In this document: in pieces, positions 1 to 8,789 of the stretch
Position numbering within the stretch: position 1 is the stretch's first letter
Layout of the letters: each line of letters begins with the position of its first letter
Notes under the pieces: model-generated
Seen by the model: only the letters and a program-made list of their open reading frames with translations
What the model was told of the DNA's origin: nothing
Databases searched by the model: none
From: Thermoplasmata archaeon
GTDB lineage: Archaea > Thermoplasmatota > Thermoplasmata > Thermoplasmatales > Thermoplasmataceae
Length of the DNA stretch: 64,000 nt
Direction of reading: 5' to 3'
NCBI GenBank assembly: GCA_021846395.1
Contig: JAJZXB010000009.1
Coordinates: 1-64,000 of the forward strand
Program-made: the position numbers and the translations under genes

Positions 1-191
1 AATCCCATTCCCCGCGCTTTGAATTATAAGTGAATACCTTAATAACCATATTGTTGTCCTTTTTGCACAATGATGATTGGATTAATTGCTGGTATGAAAC
101 TGTTAAGGCAAAATATTTTATTTTAACTGATATTTGAGGGAAAAATTTAGGTTCATATATTTGAACATAAACAATATGGTTTTTCATAACT

Positions 192-419
192 TTATAAATC
201 TATTATCTGAATATTCATTACTCTTTTACATTTTTTTATTGTGCCGCTAACATAGACAACTTTGTATCCACGCAACTCAATTTTTTTTATTATAATGTTT
301 TTATTGAATTGATTAACAAGATAGATACGATAATTTTTATTTTTAAATTTTCTCTTTAGTCCAAAAGAGGAAAAGAGATATTTATCCAGTTCTTCCCCAT
401 TCACAATCGTATGTACCAT
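192..419 (-). CDS. small basic hypothetical protein
   Basis: An open frame of about 75 residues, rich in Lys, Asn and Ile, with no family that I recognise. The frame can be extended upstream to a TTG at 452, but a TATA-like stretch (around 434-442) lies between that TTG and the ATG at 419. This fits the leaderless style of this genome and favours 419. There is no signal peptide or clear membrane segment. It could be a decayed fragment; the only support is length and a plausible promoter, so it is weak. Confidence 0.35.
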   Translation of the reverse strand: MVHTIVNGEELDKYLFSSFGLKRKFKNKNYRIYLVNQFNKNIIIKKIELRGYKVVYVSGTIKKCKRVMNIQIIDL

Positions 420-500
420 GATGTATCTTTTCCTATAAATAGACGATTTCAATGAATGATAATGTAGAAGTCATTTATCTATTTATTGCACAATTTAATT

Positions 501-1106
501 TTAAAATTTTAATGGTTTTCCATGACCAGGTAAAATAAGTGAGGGTTTCATATCCATTATCCTTTTTATCGAATTTTGTGCATCCTCAATATTCCATGTG
601 AATGTTTTATTTACATCCGGGCTTCCATTTTTGTTAATTATGGCATCTCCTGAAAAAATTATATTTTTTGGGATCAAAAAATAGGAGGTGCTTCCGACAG
701 TATGCCCCGATGTGTCATAATATTCGAGGTCATTTATTTTCATATTGTATACTGGTTTTATGCTGGATATGTGGTTTACCGGTGCCATTGAATATAATAA
801 TTTCTGCACCAAATTTCTGGCATGGGGTCTTTCAGTACCATTTATTATTTTTACCTCAAGCATGGGGACATAGATATCCGGTTTGAATTCTTCATAAATT
901 TCATTCAACCCCCCTATATGATCCATGTGAAAATGTGTAATGAGAACAATTTCGGGTTTTTTGTTTATTCTGTTAAAATATTCTATTATTCTCCTGCCGG
1001 ATTTTTTTGTGCCTGCATCAATCAAAATATCTATACCATTAAGCTCAATATGGTAGCAGTTTGCCATAGTATGGTCTATAAGCTCAATATCTTCAAAGAT
1101 TTTCAT
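501..1106 (-). CDS. metallo-beta-lactamase fold hydrolase
   Basis: A 201-residue metallo-beta-lactamase superfamily protein, presumably a cytosolic two-metal hydrolase. The signature H-x-H-x-D-H is at residues 58-63 (HFHMDH, followed by IGG). Further metal ligands appear as the His of SGHTVGS, the Asp of SGDAI and the His of PGHGKP near the C terminus, so the catalytic set looks complete. The length is typical for the small glyoxalase II-like or lactonase-like branch. Substrate cannot be told from sequence, since the superfamily includes thioesterases, lactonases and nucleases. It stands alone, downstream of pyrI on the same strand with about 75 bases between. Confidence 0.85.
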   Translation of the reverse strand: MKIFEDIELIDHTMANCYHIELNGIDILIDAGTKKSGRRIIEYFNRINKKPEIVLITHFHMDHIGGLNEIYEEFKPDIYVPMLEVKIINGTERPHARNLVQKLLYSMAPVNHISSIKPVYNMKINDLEYYDTSGHTVGSTSYFLIPKNIIFSGDAIINKNGSPDVNKTFTWNIEDAQNSIKRIMDMKPSLILPGHGKPLKF

Positions 1107-1180
1107 AGCAAATAATTATAATTAAAGATTTATATTTATTTTATATATTCATATAAAGATAAAAATGATCTGTAACACAT

Positions 1181-1636
1181 CTATAAATTATTAATTATTT
1201 CATTATCTGCCATTTCTCTTTTGCAATAAACGCATTTGACTGTCAGGGGATTTGAAGATACCAAATTAAATTCAGAGTTAACAGGCTCACCTGCGTTTGT
1301 AATGCAATTCTGATTGTTGCATTTCAATATTCCTATAATTTTCTGGGGTAAATCAACACTAAATTTCTCTATTATGTCATAATTTTTTATAATACTTATT
1401 GATGCATTTGGAGCTATCATGGCTATTTTGTCAAGCTCAATTTTTTCCAGAAATCTGTTTTCTATTTTTATTACATCTTTCTCTCTCATTTTGTTGCTTG
1501 GCACTTTAATTCCAATACTAATTGAATTATTTTCACCTATATTAATAATATTCAATACCTTCAATGCTTTTCCAGCAGGTATATGGTCTATAACAGTTCC
1601 ATCCTTTATTTTTGATATTTTTAATGTTCTATCCAT
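1181..1636 (-). CDS. pyrI: aspartate carbamoyltransferase regulatory subunit
   Basis: The regulatory chain of aspartate transcarbamoylase, the committed step of de novo pyrimidine synthesis. The 151 residues match the family length. The N-terminal half is the nucleotide-binding allosteric domain. The C-terminal zinc domain is complete, with four ligands at C106, C111, C135 and C138. Its ATG follows the pyrB stop directly, and the GGTGA ribosome binding site lies inside the last pyrB codons, so the two subunits are translationally coupled. It is known in enterobacteria and archaea to give CTP/ATP control; the same is inferred here. Confidence 0.96.
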   Translation of the reverse strand: MDRTLKISKIKDGTVIDHIPAGKALKVLNIINIGENNSISIGIKVPSNKMREKDVIKIENRFLEKIELDKIAMIAPNASISIIKNYDIIEKFSVDLPQKIIGILKCNNQNCITNAGEPVNSEFNLVSSNPLTVKCVYCKREMADNEIINNL

Positions 1637-2554
1637 TTAATCACCTGCTATCATTGAGATTAAAGCCATTCTTATTGGGATACCGTAAGAAGCCTGTTTA
1701 AAGTATTTTGCTTTTTTCATAAAATCCACCTCAACATCAATCTCATCTATTCTTGGCAAAGGATGCATGATTATTGAATTTTCCTTCATTTTTTCAACCT
1801 CTTTTTTGGTAATTTTATATGATCCAATTAATTTATAATACTCATTTTTATCGGTGAACCGCTCTTTCTGTATTCTTGTAATATACAAAACATCACTTTG
1901 TTTAATGGACTGTTCAATATCATCTATTATGTTAACATCAAGTTTATTTTTGATTTCCTTATAGACATAATCTGGAAGCTTTAAATTTGCAGGTGAAACC
2001 AGATTGATTTTAACATGGTATCTGGTTAATGCCAGCAGTAATGAATGAACTGTTCTGCCATATTTTAAATCACCTATTATGGTTATTTCTTTATTTTCTA
2101 TATCCCCGAGTTCCTTTTTAATCGTATAAAGATCAACCAGCGTTTGTGTTGGGTGTTCTCCTGAACCATCACCTGCATTTATAACAGGTTTCGATGAGAA
2201 TCTTGATGCAAGCAATGCAGCTCCTTCCAGAGGATGCCGGATAACTATTATGTCGGAGTATGATTCAACAATTCTTATGGTATCAGCTAGTGTTTCGCCC
2301 TTGGAAAATGAGGATGTTTTTGAATCAGCCATGCTTATTACCGATCCTCCAAGGCGTTCCATGGCGGATTCAAATGATAATCTTGTTCGTGTACTTGGTT
2401 CATAGAATAATGTTGACAGTATTTTTAACTTCATTGGTTCATTTTGCCTCATATTGTTCATGTTCTGATACATATAATCTGCCTTTTCAAAAATATCTTC
2501 TATGTCCCCCTTGTCAAGGTCCGAAACAGAAATTAAACTTTTATTTTTTAACAT
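1637..2554 (-). CDS. pyrB: aspartate carbamoyltransferase catalytic subunit
   Basis: The catalytic chain of aspartate transcarbamoylase, which makes N-carbamoyl-aspartate from carbamoyl phosphate and aspartate. It is 305 residues, the usual length. The carbamoyl phosphate loop STRTR is at residues 54-58, followed by the conserved SFESAMERLGG stretch. The aspartate-site motifs GEHPTQTLVDLYT and MHPLPRIDEI are both present. It is first in a two-gene operon with pyrI, which starts at the base after the pyrB stop. This biosynthetic pair shares the window with a complete pyrimidine-degrading operon about 27 kb away. Confidence 0.97.
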   Translation of the reverse strand: MLKNKSLISVSDLDKGDIEDIFEKADYMYQNMNNMRQNEPMKLKILSTLFYEPSTRTRLSFESAMERLGGSVISMADSKTSSFSKGETLADTIRIVESYSDIIVIRHPLEGAALLASRFSSKPVINAGDGSGEHPTQTLVDLYTIKKELGDIENKEITIIGDLKYGRTVHSLLLALTRYHVKINLVSPANLKLPDYVYKEIKNKLDVNIIDDIEQSIKQSDVLYITRIQKERFTDKNEYYKLIGSYKITKKEVEKMKENSIIMHPLPRIDEIDVEVDFMKKAKYFKQASYGIPIRMALISMIAGD

Positions 2555-2670
2555 TTATTTGTAATTAATTATTTAATCTTTAACTTTTTGATTTACGATG
2601 TGAATTTTCGCAATAACAGTAAAATATGTTTTTAATAACTGTGAATTAATGTATATTGAATTTTTTTTGC

Positions 2671-2723
2671 CCCGCCATCTCTATAACTGCCAATAAAACA
2701 TCTCCTCACATAATGAAGGCGGG
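2671..2723. repeat. GC-rich inverted repeat between pyrB and an NTF2-like gene
   Basis: CCCGCC at 2671-2676 is complementary to GGCGGG at 2718-2723, separated by 41 AT-rich bases. This is conspicuous in such an AT-rich region and lies in the divergent gap between pyrB and the next plus-strand gene. It could form an RNA stem or be chance. No function is claimed. Confidence 0.3.
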
Positions 2724-2765
2724 TATTGATAAATAAAAATTTATAACATATTTCTATATGTAATT

Positions 2766-3119
2766 ATGTCAGATCTGGAAGATATAGTTAAAAAATACTA
2801 CCGTGCAGTGGATGAAAATAACCTTGATATCCTATTTTCATTGTTTTCAAATGATATAATATATGAAAGGCCAGGGTATGAGCCATTAAAGGGCATGGAG
2901 GAATTCCAGAATTTTTACAGATCCAGCAGAATAATAAAATCGGGGCACCATACTATTTTCAATATAATTGTTAAGGAACCATACGTTGTCGTTGAGGGCG
3001 AATTCAATGGTGTATTGAAAAATGGAAACAGATCGTATACGAAGTTTGTTGATGTTTATAAATTCCACAATGAAAAGATATGTTTTCGACACACATACTT
3101 TGATGGGGCAAATGTTTAA
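2766..3119 (+). CDS. SnoaL/NTF2-like family protein
   Basis: A 117-residue protein with the cone-shaped NTF2/ketosteroid-isomerase-like pattern. An N-terminal helix (DLEDIVKKYYRAVDENNLDIL) precedes the LFSNDIIYERPGYEPLKGMEEFQNFY stretch typical of SnoaL-like proteins, followed by alternating beta strands that end in RHTYFDGANV. The fold is used by isomerases, cyclases and many binding proteins, so function is open. A TATA-like segment precedes the ATG by about 25-30 bases. It is monocistronic by appearance. Confidence 0.75.
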   Translation: MSDLEDIVKKYYRAVDENNLDILFSLFSNDIIYERPGYEPLKGMEEFQNFYRSSRIIKSGHHTIFNIIVKEPYVVVEGEFNGVLKNGNRSYTKFVDVYKFHNEKICFRHTYFDGANV

Positions 3120-3518
3120 AGCACTAAAAACATCAATAAATTGTAAGGCTGAAGAAAATTACGAAAAATGTTCCAGTAAATTTGGGTTAAATAAATATCA
3201 GAAAAATGCAGCTTGGCCAGATTCACCGAACAGAAATTAAGCAACTCTCTTTAAAATAAGAATGAAAGCCATATGGATGCGGTATTCTCAAATAACCTGC
3301 ATAGCGTTTTCCATATTTTTAACATTCATCTTTCGGAAAACCATTTCTTTCTTTTATTGGCCCCACAATTGCAATATATTCACAGCAGTTTCTAATGGAG
3401 TCTGGTGTGGTATATTTTTGTCCATGAAGTTTTGATGTTGTGTATTGTTATACAATTAACGAATTTAAAATAAAGTATAAAATAAAAAAATTATTAATAT
3501 TATTAATTATATGGATTT
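3120..3518. other. gene-free stretch, no recognisable feature
   Basis: About 400 bases between the NTF2-like gene and HMG-CoA reductase. Short open frames on both strands contain fragments that read like degraded coding sequence: a plus-strand frame ending at 3240 and a minus-strand frame interrupted by stops near 3330. I cannot assign either. The last 40 bases are very AT-rich and probably hold the promoter of the reductase. Confidence 0.4.
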
Positions 3519-4775
3519 ATGAATTCTGACATTCACGATTTTCATAAGATGACATTAAATGAGAGAAGAGACACGGTAAGGAAACTCAGATCACTCTCCG
3601 ATGAGGACATGGAAATAATGAAAAATAATACAGATATAAAAGATCTGGAAAATATGATAGAAAATGTTATTTCAACAATGGAAATCCCTGTTGGTATTGC
3701 AACAAACTTTAAGATAAATAATAAGGACTATTTAATACCAATGTGCATAGAGGAGCCTTCTGTGGTTGCAGCATGCTCGCACGGAGCAAAAATAGCACGA
3801 GTTTCTGGAGGTTTTAAGGCATATTCAATGGAATCATTAATGAGAGGGGAACTTCAGTTATACGACGTTCCGGATAGAGATAGTGCCATAATAAGTATCT
3901 TCCAGAACAAGCAAAAAATTCTGGACATGGCAAATACAAGGTCAAAAACTCTCTCTTCAATGAAAGCAGGAGCAATGGATATTGAAATATCAGCAATAAA
4001 GGACTATATTGTTTTATATTTAATAATAAATGTTAAGGATGCCATGGGTGCAAATGTTATAAATACAATGCTCGAATTCATTGCACCTTTTATTGAAGAC
4101 ATTACAGGCGGTAAAATAAATTTAAGAATAATGAGCAATCTTACAACTGAAAGGATAAGCTATGCACATGCAAAATTCAAGAAGGAATTAATAGGTGGAG
4201 AGAAGATAGTAAATAGAATTATTATGGCATCAAACCTGGCAAAACAGGATATTTATCGGGCTACCACACACAATAAGGGAATAATGAATGGCATTGATGC
4301 CGTAATACTTGCCACACTTAATGATTTCCGGGCAGAAGAGGCTAATGCACACGCCTACGCTTCCATAAACAATTATCACTCGCTTACAGATTATTACAGT
4401 GATGAAAATGGAGATTTAATAGGAAGCATAAAAATACCAATATCCACGGGAATAGTTGGAGGTGCCACAAGAACATCAAAAAAGGCCAGTTTATCGTTAA
4501 AGATTCTCAACATATCGAGCTCGCAGGAAATGGCGGATGTTCTTGCATGCGTTGGTCTGGCTCAGAATTTTGCAGCAATGAGAGCTTTATCCAATGAGGG
4601 TATCCAGAAGGGCCACATGAAATTGCATGCCAGAAATATTGCAATTTCTGCTGGGGCAACGGATAAAAATGTGAATGCAATAGTTGAAAAAATGATGGAG
4701 AAAAATACTATAAATTATTCCGCAGCGAAAGAATTATTAGTTAAATATAATGGTGATAATAATGGAAAGTTTTAA
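3519..4775 (+). CDS. mvaA: hydroxymethylglutaryl-CoA reductase, class II type
   Basis: Converts HMG-CoA to mevalonate, the entry to archaeal isoprenoid lipid synthesis. The 418 residues match class II (Pseudomonas mevalonii type) length rather than class I. Visible family motifs are EEPSVVAA with the catalytic Glu (residues 78-79), DAMGANVINTM, GIVGGATRT, and the C-terminal GIQKGHMKLHARNIA carrying the catalytic His. There is no N-terminal membrane anchor. Class II enzymes are typical of Thermoplasmatales and Archaeoglobus and presumably act biosynthetically here. The stop lies inside the following TPR gene, so the two are coupled. Confidence 0.95.
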   Translation: MNSDIHDFHKMTLNERRDTVRKLRSLSDEDMEIMKNNTDIKDLENMIENVISTMEIPVGIATNFKINNKDYLIPMCIEEPSVVAACSHGAKIARVSGGFKAYSMESLMRGELQLYDVPDRDSAIISIFQNKQKILDMANTRSKTLSSMKAGAMDIEISAIKDYIVLYLIINVKDAMGANVINTMLEFIAPFIEDITGGKINLRIMSNLTTERISYAHAKFKKELIGGEKIVNRIIMASNLAKQDIYRATTHNKGIMNGIDAVILATLNDFRAEEANAHAYASINNYHSLTDYYSDENGDLIGSIKIPISTGIVGGATRTSKKASLSLKILNISSSQEMADVLACVGLAQNFAAMRALSNEGIQKGHMKLHARNIAISAGATDKNVNAIVEKMMEKNTINYSAAKELLVKYNGDNNGKF

Positions 4776-5499
4776 AGAATATATAGAAAACGGGGACAGT
4801 TCAATGAAGAAGGAAAAATACATGGATGCCATAAGATCATACACAACGGCATATAACTCAATAAATGAGGAAAGCGATGAAAAAGCCGAGGTTTGCTATA
4901 AATTATCCCAATCCTATTTCGCTCTTGAACCAAAAAATATTGAAAACCCAATGAAATATGCACAGGAATCAATGCAAATTCATGAAAAACTAAATGAGAA
5001 CGACCTTAAGGTAATGGATCTTGTTAATATGGGATACATCAATCTTGACTCTGGAAAAAGGGACCAATCACTGAAATATTTTGAGGAGGCCATCGAATTA
5101 TCTGAAAAGATCAAGGACATACAGCTCATCGCAATGACAAATAATGCAAAGGCAGAAGCTTTATCATCATTAAAATCAAAATATAGTGAAGCTATGGCGA
5201 TATATGATAAGGTCATAACAATGACTGAAAAATCCACTGACTGGGATAATTATTTTGAAGCGATATATGGGAAATTAAACATCATGAGGAATCGGGATTT
5301 AAATGAAGCATTTGACACAGGAAAAGCGGCTCTTGATAAGGTTGATCAAATAATGAACACAATTAAAACAAAAAAGGAAAAAAAAGAGTTCAAATCCAGT
5401 CTTGGATATATATATGACATAACATCTGATATTGCAATGGAACTGGAGAATATTGATGAAGCTATGAAGATAGCGGCAAGGTCAAAGGATCAGGCATGA
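4762..5499 (+). CDS. TPR-repeat protein
   Basis: About 245 residues made of successive helix-turn-helix units of the tetratricopeptide type, for example the units around YMDAIRSYTTAYNS and QSLKYFEEAIELSEKI. It is probably a cytosolic scaffold; the partner is unknown. The start was chosen at 4762 because GGTGA lies five bases upstream and the first 14 bases overlap the end of the reductase gene; an in-frame ATG at 4750 lacks a ribosome binding site. The overlap suggests co-expression with the mevalonate enzyme, but nothing in the protein indicates an isoprenoid role. Confidence 0.8.
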   Translation: MESFKEYIENGDSSMKKEKYMDAIRSYTTAYNSINEESDEKAEVCYKLSQSYFALEPKNIENPMKYAQESMQIHEKLNENDLKVMDLVNMGYINLDSGKRDQSLKYFEEAIELSEKIKDIQLIAMTNNAKAEALSSLKSKYSEAMAIYDKVITMTEKSTDWDNYFEAIYGKLNIMRNRDLNEAFDTGKAALDKVDQIMNTIKTKKEKKEFKSSLGYIYDITSDIAMELENIDEAMKIAARSKDQA

Positions 5500-5569
5500 C
5501 ACATTCATTATTTTTCAATGGTACTATGGTTATAAAAATTGTGAATTAAAATTTAAAATATATGTTCTT

Positions 5570-6757
5570 TTAGTTTGATATTTTATCAATTATATAATTG
5601 TATATTTCAATTGAAAGCTGTGCTTTATCTATATTTTTAAAATTAGCCCTGTTTCCATTATATACAAACACATAATCCTTTGTATTTTCTCCAAAGGTAT
5701 TATCATTTATTGAATTCAAAACAATAAGATCAGGTTCAGAATTTTTGAACTTATCGGTATCGTATTCATTCTTACCTTCAAGGTTGAAAAGTACCATTTT
5801 TGAATCATGGGCCAGAGTTCTTATGTGGTCCCTGATCTTGCTTCCTGGTTTTAATCTTATCAACTGTTCTGATGAACTTTTAAGTTTTTCCCTGCTCTCC
5901 GTGAGTTCAAAATCCATCAGAGCTATGGGCATGATAATATAATCATAACGGTTTTTTTCCAGTGCTGAATCTGTTTCAACAATTATATCCTTCAAATTTA
6001 CCCTATTGACGTAATTTACATATGGTGGTATATCATACTCTGAATTACCAATGTATGTTATTAAATCTGCACCAAAACGAAAGGCATTTCTTGCAAGCCA
6101 GTAGCCAGTATAGCCTGTTGATCTGTTTGATAGCACACGTACCGGATCAATGTTCAATTCACTTTTTCCAGCCAATATGAAAATATTTTTATTTTTTAAT
6201 CTGGATCCATATACAGACCTGCAAATATAATCTATTATTCTATCATTGTCTGCAAGTTTTGCCTTGGTTTCATCATATTCTGGCTCCACAATTAGAACAC
6301 CTGTTTCTTTCAATTTTTTGATATTCTCTTTATTTATGCTAGTGTTCATCATGTCTTTATGCATTGCGGGTACAACTATTACCGGGTTTTTATGACCATA
6401 TGCATATGAGAAAAATATAGAAGGTATATTGTCCGCTATGCCATTTGCCATTTTCCCAATTGTGTTGTATGATGCAGGTGCTATTAAGAGTATAGTATCC
6501 TTATCGAACAGTGAAATGTGTTCTATATAGCCTGAAATTTCTGTGATTACGTCATGACCCGTAGCCCATTTAAAAATTTCCGGGCTTAACATTTCTGCTG
6601 CGGAAGAGCTTATGCCACTTATTACATCCGCACCCTCCCTTTTTATGTCCCTTATGAGATCCGGAATTCTATATAATGATATACTGGCCGAGCTGGCAAC
6701 TACAACTCTTTTGCCATGGAGCATATTTTCGAAATGTGATTTTATATAACTTGTCAT
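5570..6757 (-). CDS. coaBC: bifunctional phosphopantothenoylcysteine decarboxylase / phosphopantothenate-cysteine ligase
   Basis: Two consecutive steps of coenzyme A synthesis in one 395-residue protein. The N-terminal flavoprotein decarboxylase half starts at GKRVVVASSASISLYR. It includes the conserved EHISL His and the APASYNTIGKMANGIADN segment. The C-terminal ligase half begins near residue 190 with the NIFILAGKSELNIDPVR and SNRSTGYTG motifs. It stands alone on the minus strand. The last CoA step in archaea, dephospho-CoA kinase, is represented by the DUF359 gene at 56002-56499. Confidence 0.94.
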   Translation of the reverse strand: MTSYIKSHFENMLHGKRVVVASSASISLYRIPDLIRDIKREGADVISGISSSAAEMLSPEIFKWATGHDVITEISGYIEHISLFDKDTILLIAPASYNTIGKMANGIADNIPSIFFSYAYGHKNPVIVVPAMHKDMMNTSINKENIKKLKETGVLIVEPEYDETKAKLADNDRIIDYICRSVYGSRLKNKNIFILAGKSELNIDPVRVLSNRSTGYTGYWLARNAFRFGADLITYIGNSEYDIPPYVNYVNRVNLKDIIVETDSALEKNRYDYIIMPIALMDFELTESREKLKSSSEQLIRLKPGSKIRDHIRTLAHDSKMVLFNLEGKNEYDTDKFKNSEPDLIVLNSINDNTFGENTKDYVFVYNGNRANFKNIDKAQLSIEIYNYIIDKISN

Positions 6758-7242
6758 TGCTTTATTATTGAGATCTCATTTAAATTTTTTATTGTCAGGA
6801 TAATTATAATTTAATTACTATAAATATATCATATAATTAACTCTGGGACAAGATTATTTTGTGTATTGCATCTTGTAATTCGTGCTATCTGTTCATTGAA
6901 AATGCATTCCTATATTAATTTTCAAATACAACAATCTACCCATCAGGGACTCGTCCTATCAATATAAGTTATATGCTCCTTAAATGGTTCAGCGTCCTAT
7001 GTAAGTGAAAAAATAATGGATTAAACAGAATTAATGGGAAATCCGAGTTGTAGTGATAGTCAGGTGCTGGCAATTCTGAAAGAACAAGTAATTATATTAA
7101 TAGATAATGTGAATAATTCTATGCCGAAATGGTGCATATACTTCAAGTTTACAATCCAAAACGTGAACGCTTCTCAAAAAAATATTGTCTCAAACCATTC
7201 TACAATAGAAAAGATTTTTAATAAATAATGCATTTATTAGTT
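6758..7242. other. long intergenic region with a possible degraded ORF
   Basis: Nearly 500 bases between divergent coaBC and the TrmB-type regulator. A 64-codon open frame at 7034-7228 begins with a stretch (SCSDSQVLAILKEQ) that faintly resembles N-terminal transposase sequence, and the preceding in-frame codons contain a stop. No terminal repeats were seen. A TATA-like run at 7215-7226 probably serves the regulator. Otherwise I see nothing. Confidence 0.35.
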
Positions 7243-7959
7243 ATGGAAGCTAATTCCGAACATATAATTAAAACTGCCGAAATGCTAAAAATTCTTGGCC
7301 TTTCCTCATATGAGGCACAGGCTTTTTCAGCTCTTGTTTATCATGGGGTTGCCAATGCAGATACAATTGCTGATACCGCCGGTATACCGAGAACCTCTGC
7401 GTATAAAGTTATGGAATCTCTTGTTGATAGAAACTTCGCAAAAGAAACTGAGGGAAGGCCCAGAATGTTCAAGCCTGAAGAAATGTCAAAGATTAAGGAA
7501 ACCTTTATTGACAATGTGAATAAGCTTTTTGATCAGTTAAGGGAGTTGCAGGATGTTTTACCATCAAAAGGTGATCCGCAGCTTGTTTATACAATATATG
7601 GCAGGTCAAAGGTAATGGCAAAAATGGCAGAAATGTTTGATTTATCGGAAAAAGAATTGATAATAGCAACACCTAGAATTAAAGATATACGTACTGAATT
7701 GAAGAAAAATATAGAAAATGCCATAAAGAGAGGTGTTCATGTGACATTTATTACACCCCCAAATAAAAGAGTGCCACCAAATACGGAAGTATACAGAAAG
7801 GATGGGCTGATTGCAACAGATGTGGCAAGCGATGAATCCCGAGCTATGCTGGCAGGTGCAGATCTTGATGCCTGTGGTTATACAGATAATCCTGTCCTAT
7901 CGTTGCATGTATTGCAGTTCATTCATATGATGATAAACAATGATGAATTTAGAATATAA
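7243..7959 (+). CDS. TrmB-family transcriptional regulator
   Basis: A sugar-sensor type archaeal regulator of about 238 residues. The N-terminal winged helix (LKILGLSSYEAQAFSALVYHG, then GIPRTSAYKVMESLVDRNF) is the TrmB HTH. A dimerising helix follows near residues 85-110. The C-terminal part (LIIATPRIKDI onward) is PLD-like, the TrmB effector-binding type. I chose ATG 7243 because the TATA-like run at 7215-7226 would place transcription start close to it; an ATG at 7228 is too near the box. Its 3' end overlaps the endonuclease IV gene by 20 bases. The ligand is unknown. Confidence 0.86.
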   Translation: MEANSEHIIKTAEMLKILGLSSYEAQAFSALVYHGVANADTIADTAGIPRTSAYKVMESLVDRNFAKETEGRPRMFKPEEMSKIKETFIDNVNKLFDQLRELQDVLPSKGDPQLVYTIYGRSKVMAKMAEMFDLSEKELIIATPRIKDIRTELKKNIENAIKRGVHVTFITPPNKRVPPNTEVYRKDGLIATDVASDESRAMLAGADLDACGYTDNPVLSLHVLQFIHMMINNDEFRI

Positions 7960-8788
7960 ACTTGAAAAGCACAGTAAATTAATAGGCGGGCATGTATCAA
8001 TAAAGGATCATATTTATCTGGCTCCGGAAAGGGCACATAATTTCAATTTTAACACATTTCAAATTTTTGTAAAAAGTAATATGCAATGGAAAAAAAATGA
8101 TAATCTATCAGAAGGTGATTTTTTAAAATTCAGGGAGAATACAAAAAAATACGGAATGAAAAAAACTGTTGCACACGCTTCTTATCTTATTAATCTTGCT
8201 AGTGAAAATGAAGAATTATTGAAAAAGTCAATTGATGATGTCAAATACGAACTTGAACTTTGCAATAAACTGAAAATTGATTATTTGGTAATTCATCCCG
8301 GTTCAAATTCAAACAAAAAAAGAGCAATGAAAAGCATTATGGAGACCCTTAATAATATTGAGTATGGACATACTGAATTGCTCATAGAAAATTCATCTGG
8401 AAAGGGAAATACAGTACCCGGTAGCATTGAGGAAATGGCTGAAATGCTTGATTACTCCCGAAATATAAACCTCTGCCTTGATGTTTGCCATTATTTTTCA
8501 TACGGGTACAATATTAGAAATGAATATAGTGAAGTTATGGACAGTTTATTTTCATTGATAAACCGTGAAAGAATAAGGGCTTTGCATATAAACGATTCAA
8601 AATATGAAGCAGGCCAAAAAAAGGACAGGCATGAAAATATAGGCTATGGACACATAGGAGATAAAGGATTTTATAACTTAATGAATGACAATAATTTTAA
8701 TAATATTCCAATGATAATGGAAACTCCAGACGGAGAAAATTACTATATAAAAAATTTGAGCAAATTGCTTGAATTTGTGGGTGAATAA
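7940..8788 (+). CDS. nfo: endonuclease IV (AP endonuclease)
   Basis: An apurinic/apyrimidinic site endonuclease of the TIM-barrel, three-zinc type that cleaves 5' of abasic sites in base excision repair. It has 282 residues, the usual length. Metal-site motifs appear in order: HASYLINLAS, VIHPGS, the IENSSGKGN loop (family ENTAGQG-like), LCLDVCHYFSYGY, and the LHINDSK ... DRHENIGYGHIG block. It overlaps the regulator gene upstream by 20 bases, and the DUF1015 gene follows one base after its stop. The three are probably one transcript. A uracil-DNA glycosylase at the right window edge would feed the same pathway. Confidence 0.95.
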   Translation: MMNLEYKLEKHSKLIGGHVSIKDHIYLAPERAHNFNFNTFQIFVKSNMQWKKNDNLSEGDFLKFRENTKKYGMKKTVAHASYLINLASENEELLKKSIDDVKYELELCNKLKIDYLVIHPGSNSNKKRAMKSIMETLNNIEYGHTELLIENSSGKGNTVPGSIEEMAEMLDYSRNINLCLDVCHYFSYGYNIRNEYSEVMDSLFSLINRERIRALHINDSKYEAGQKKDRHENIGYGHIGDKGFYNLMNDNNFNNIPMIMETPDGENYYIKNLSKLLEFVGE

Positions 8789-8789
8789 T

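Noticed and set aside
2671-2723. Possible structured RNA gene in the pyrB upstream gap
   Set aside because: Only a single six-base GC stem with a long AT-rich loop is visible; no second helix or known RNA motif was found.
3022-3240. 72-codon frame overlapping the end of the NTF2-like gene
   Set aside because: It runs out of frame inside a better supported gene and its unique part has no ribosome binding site or recognisable domain.
7034-7228. 64-codon frame with a faint transposase-like start
   Set aside because: The resemblance is limited to a dozen residues, with no terminal repeats and an in-frame stop just upstream; kept only as part of the intergenic description.
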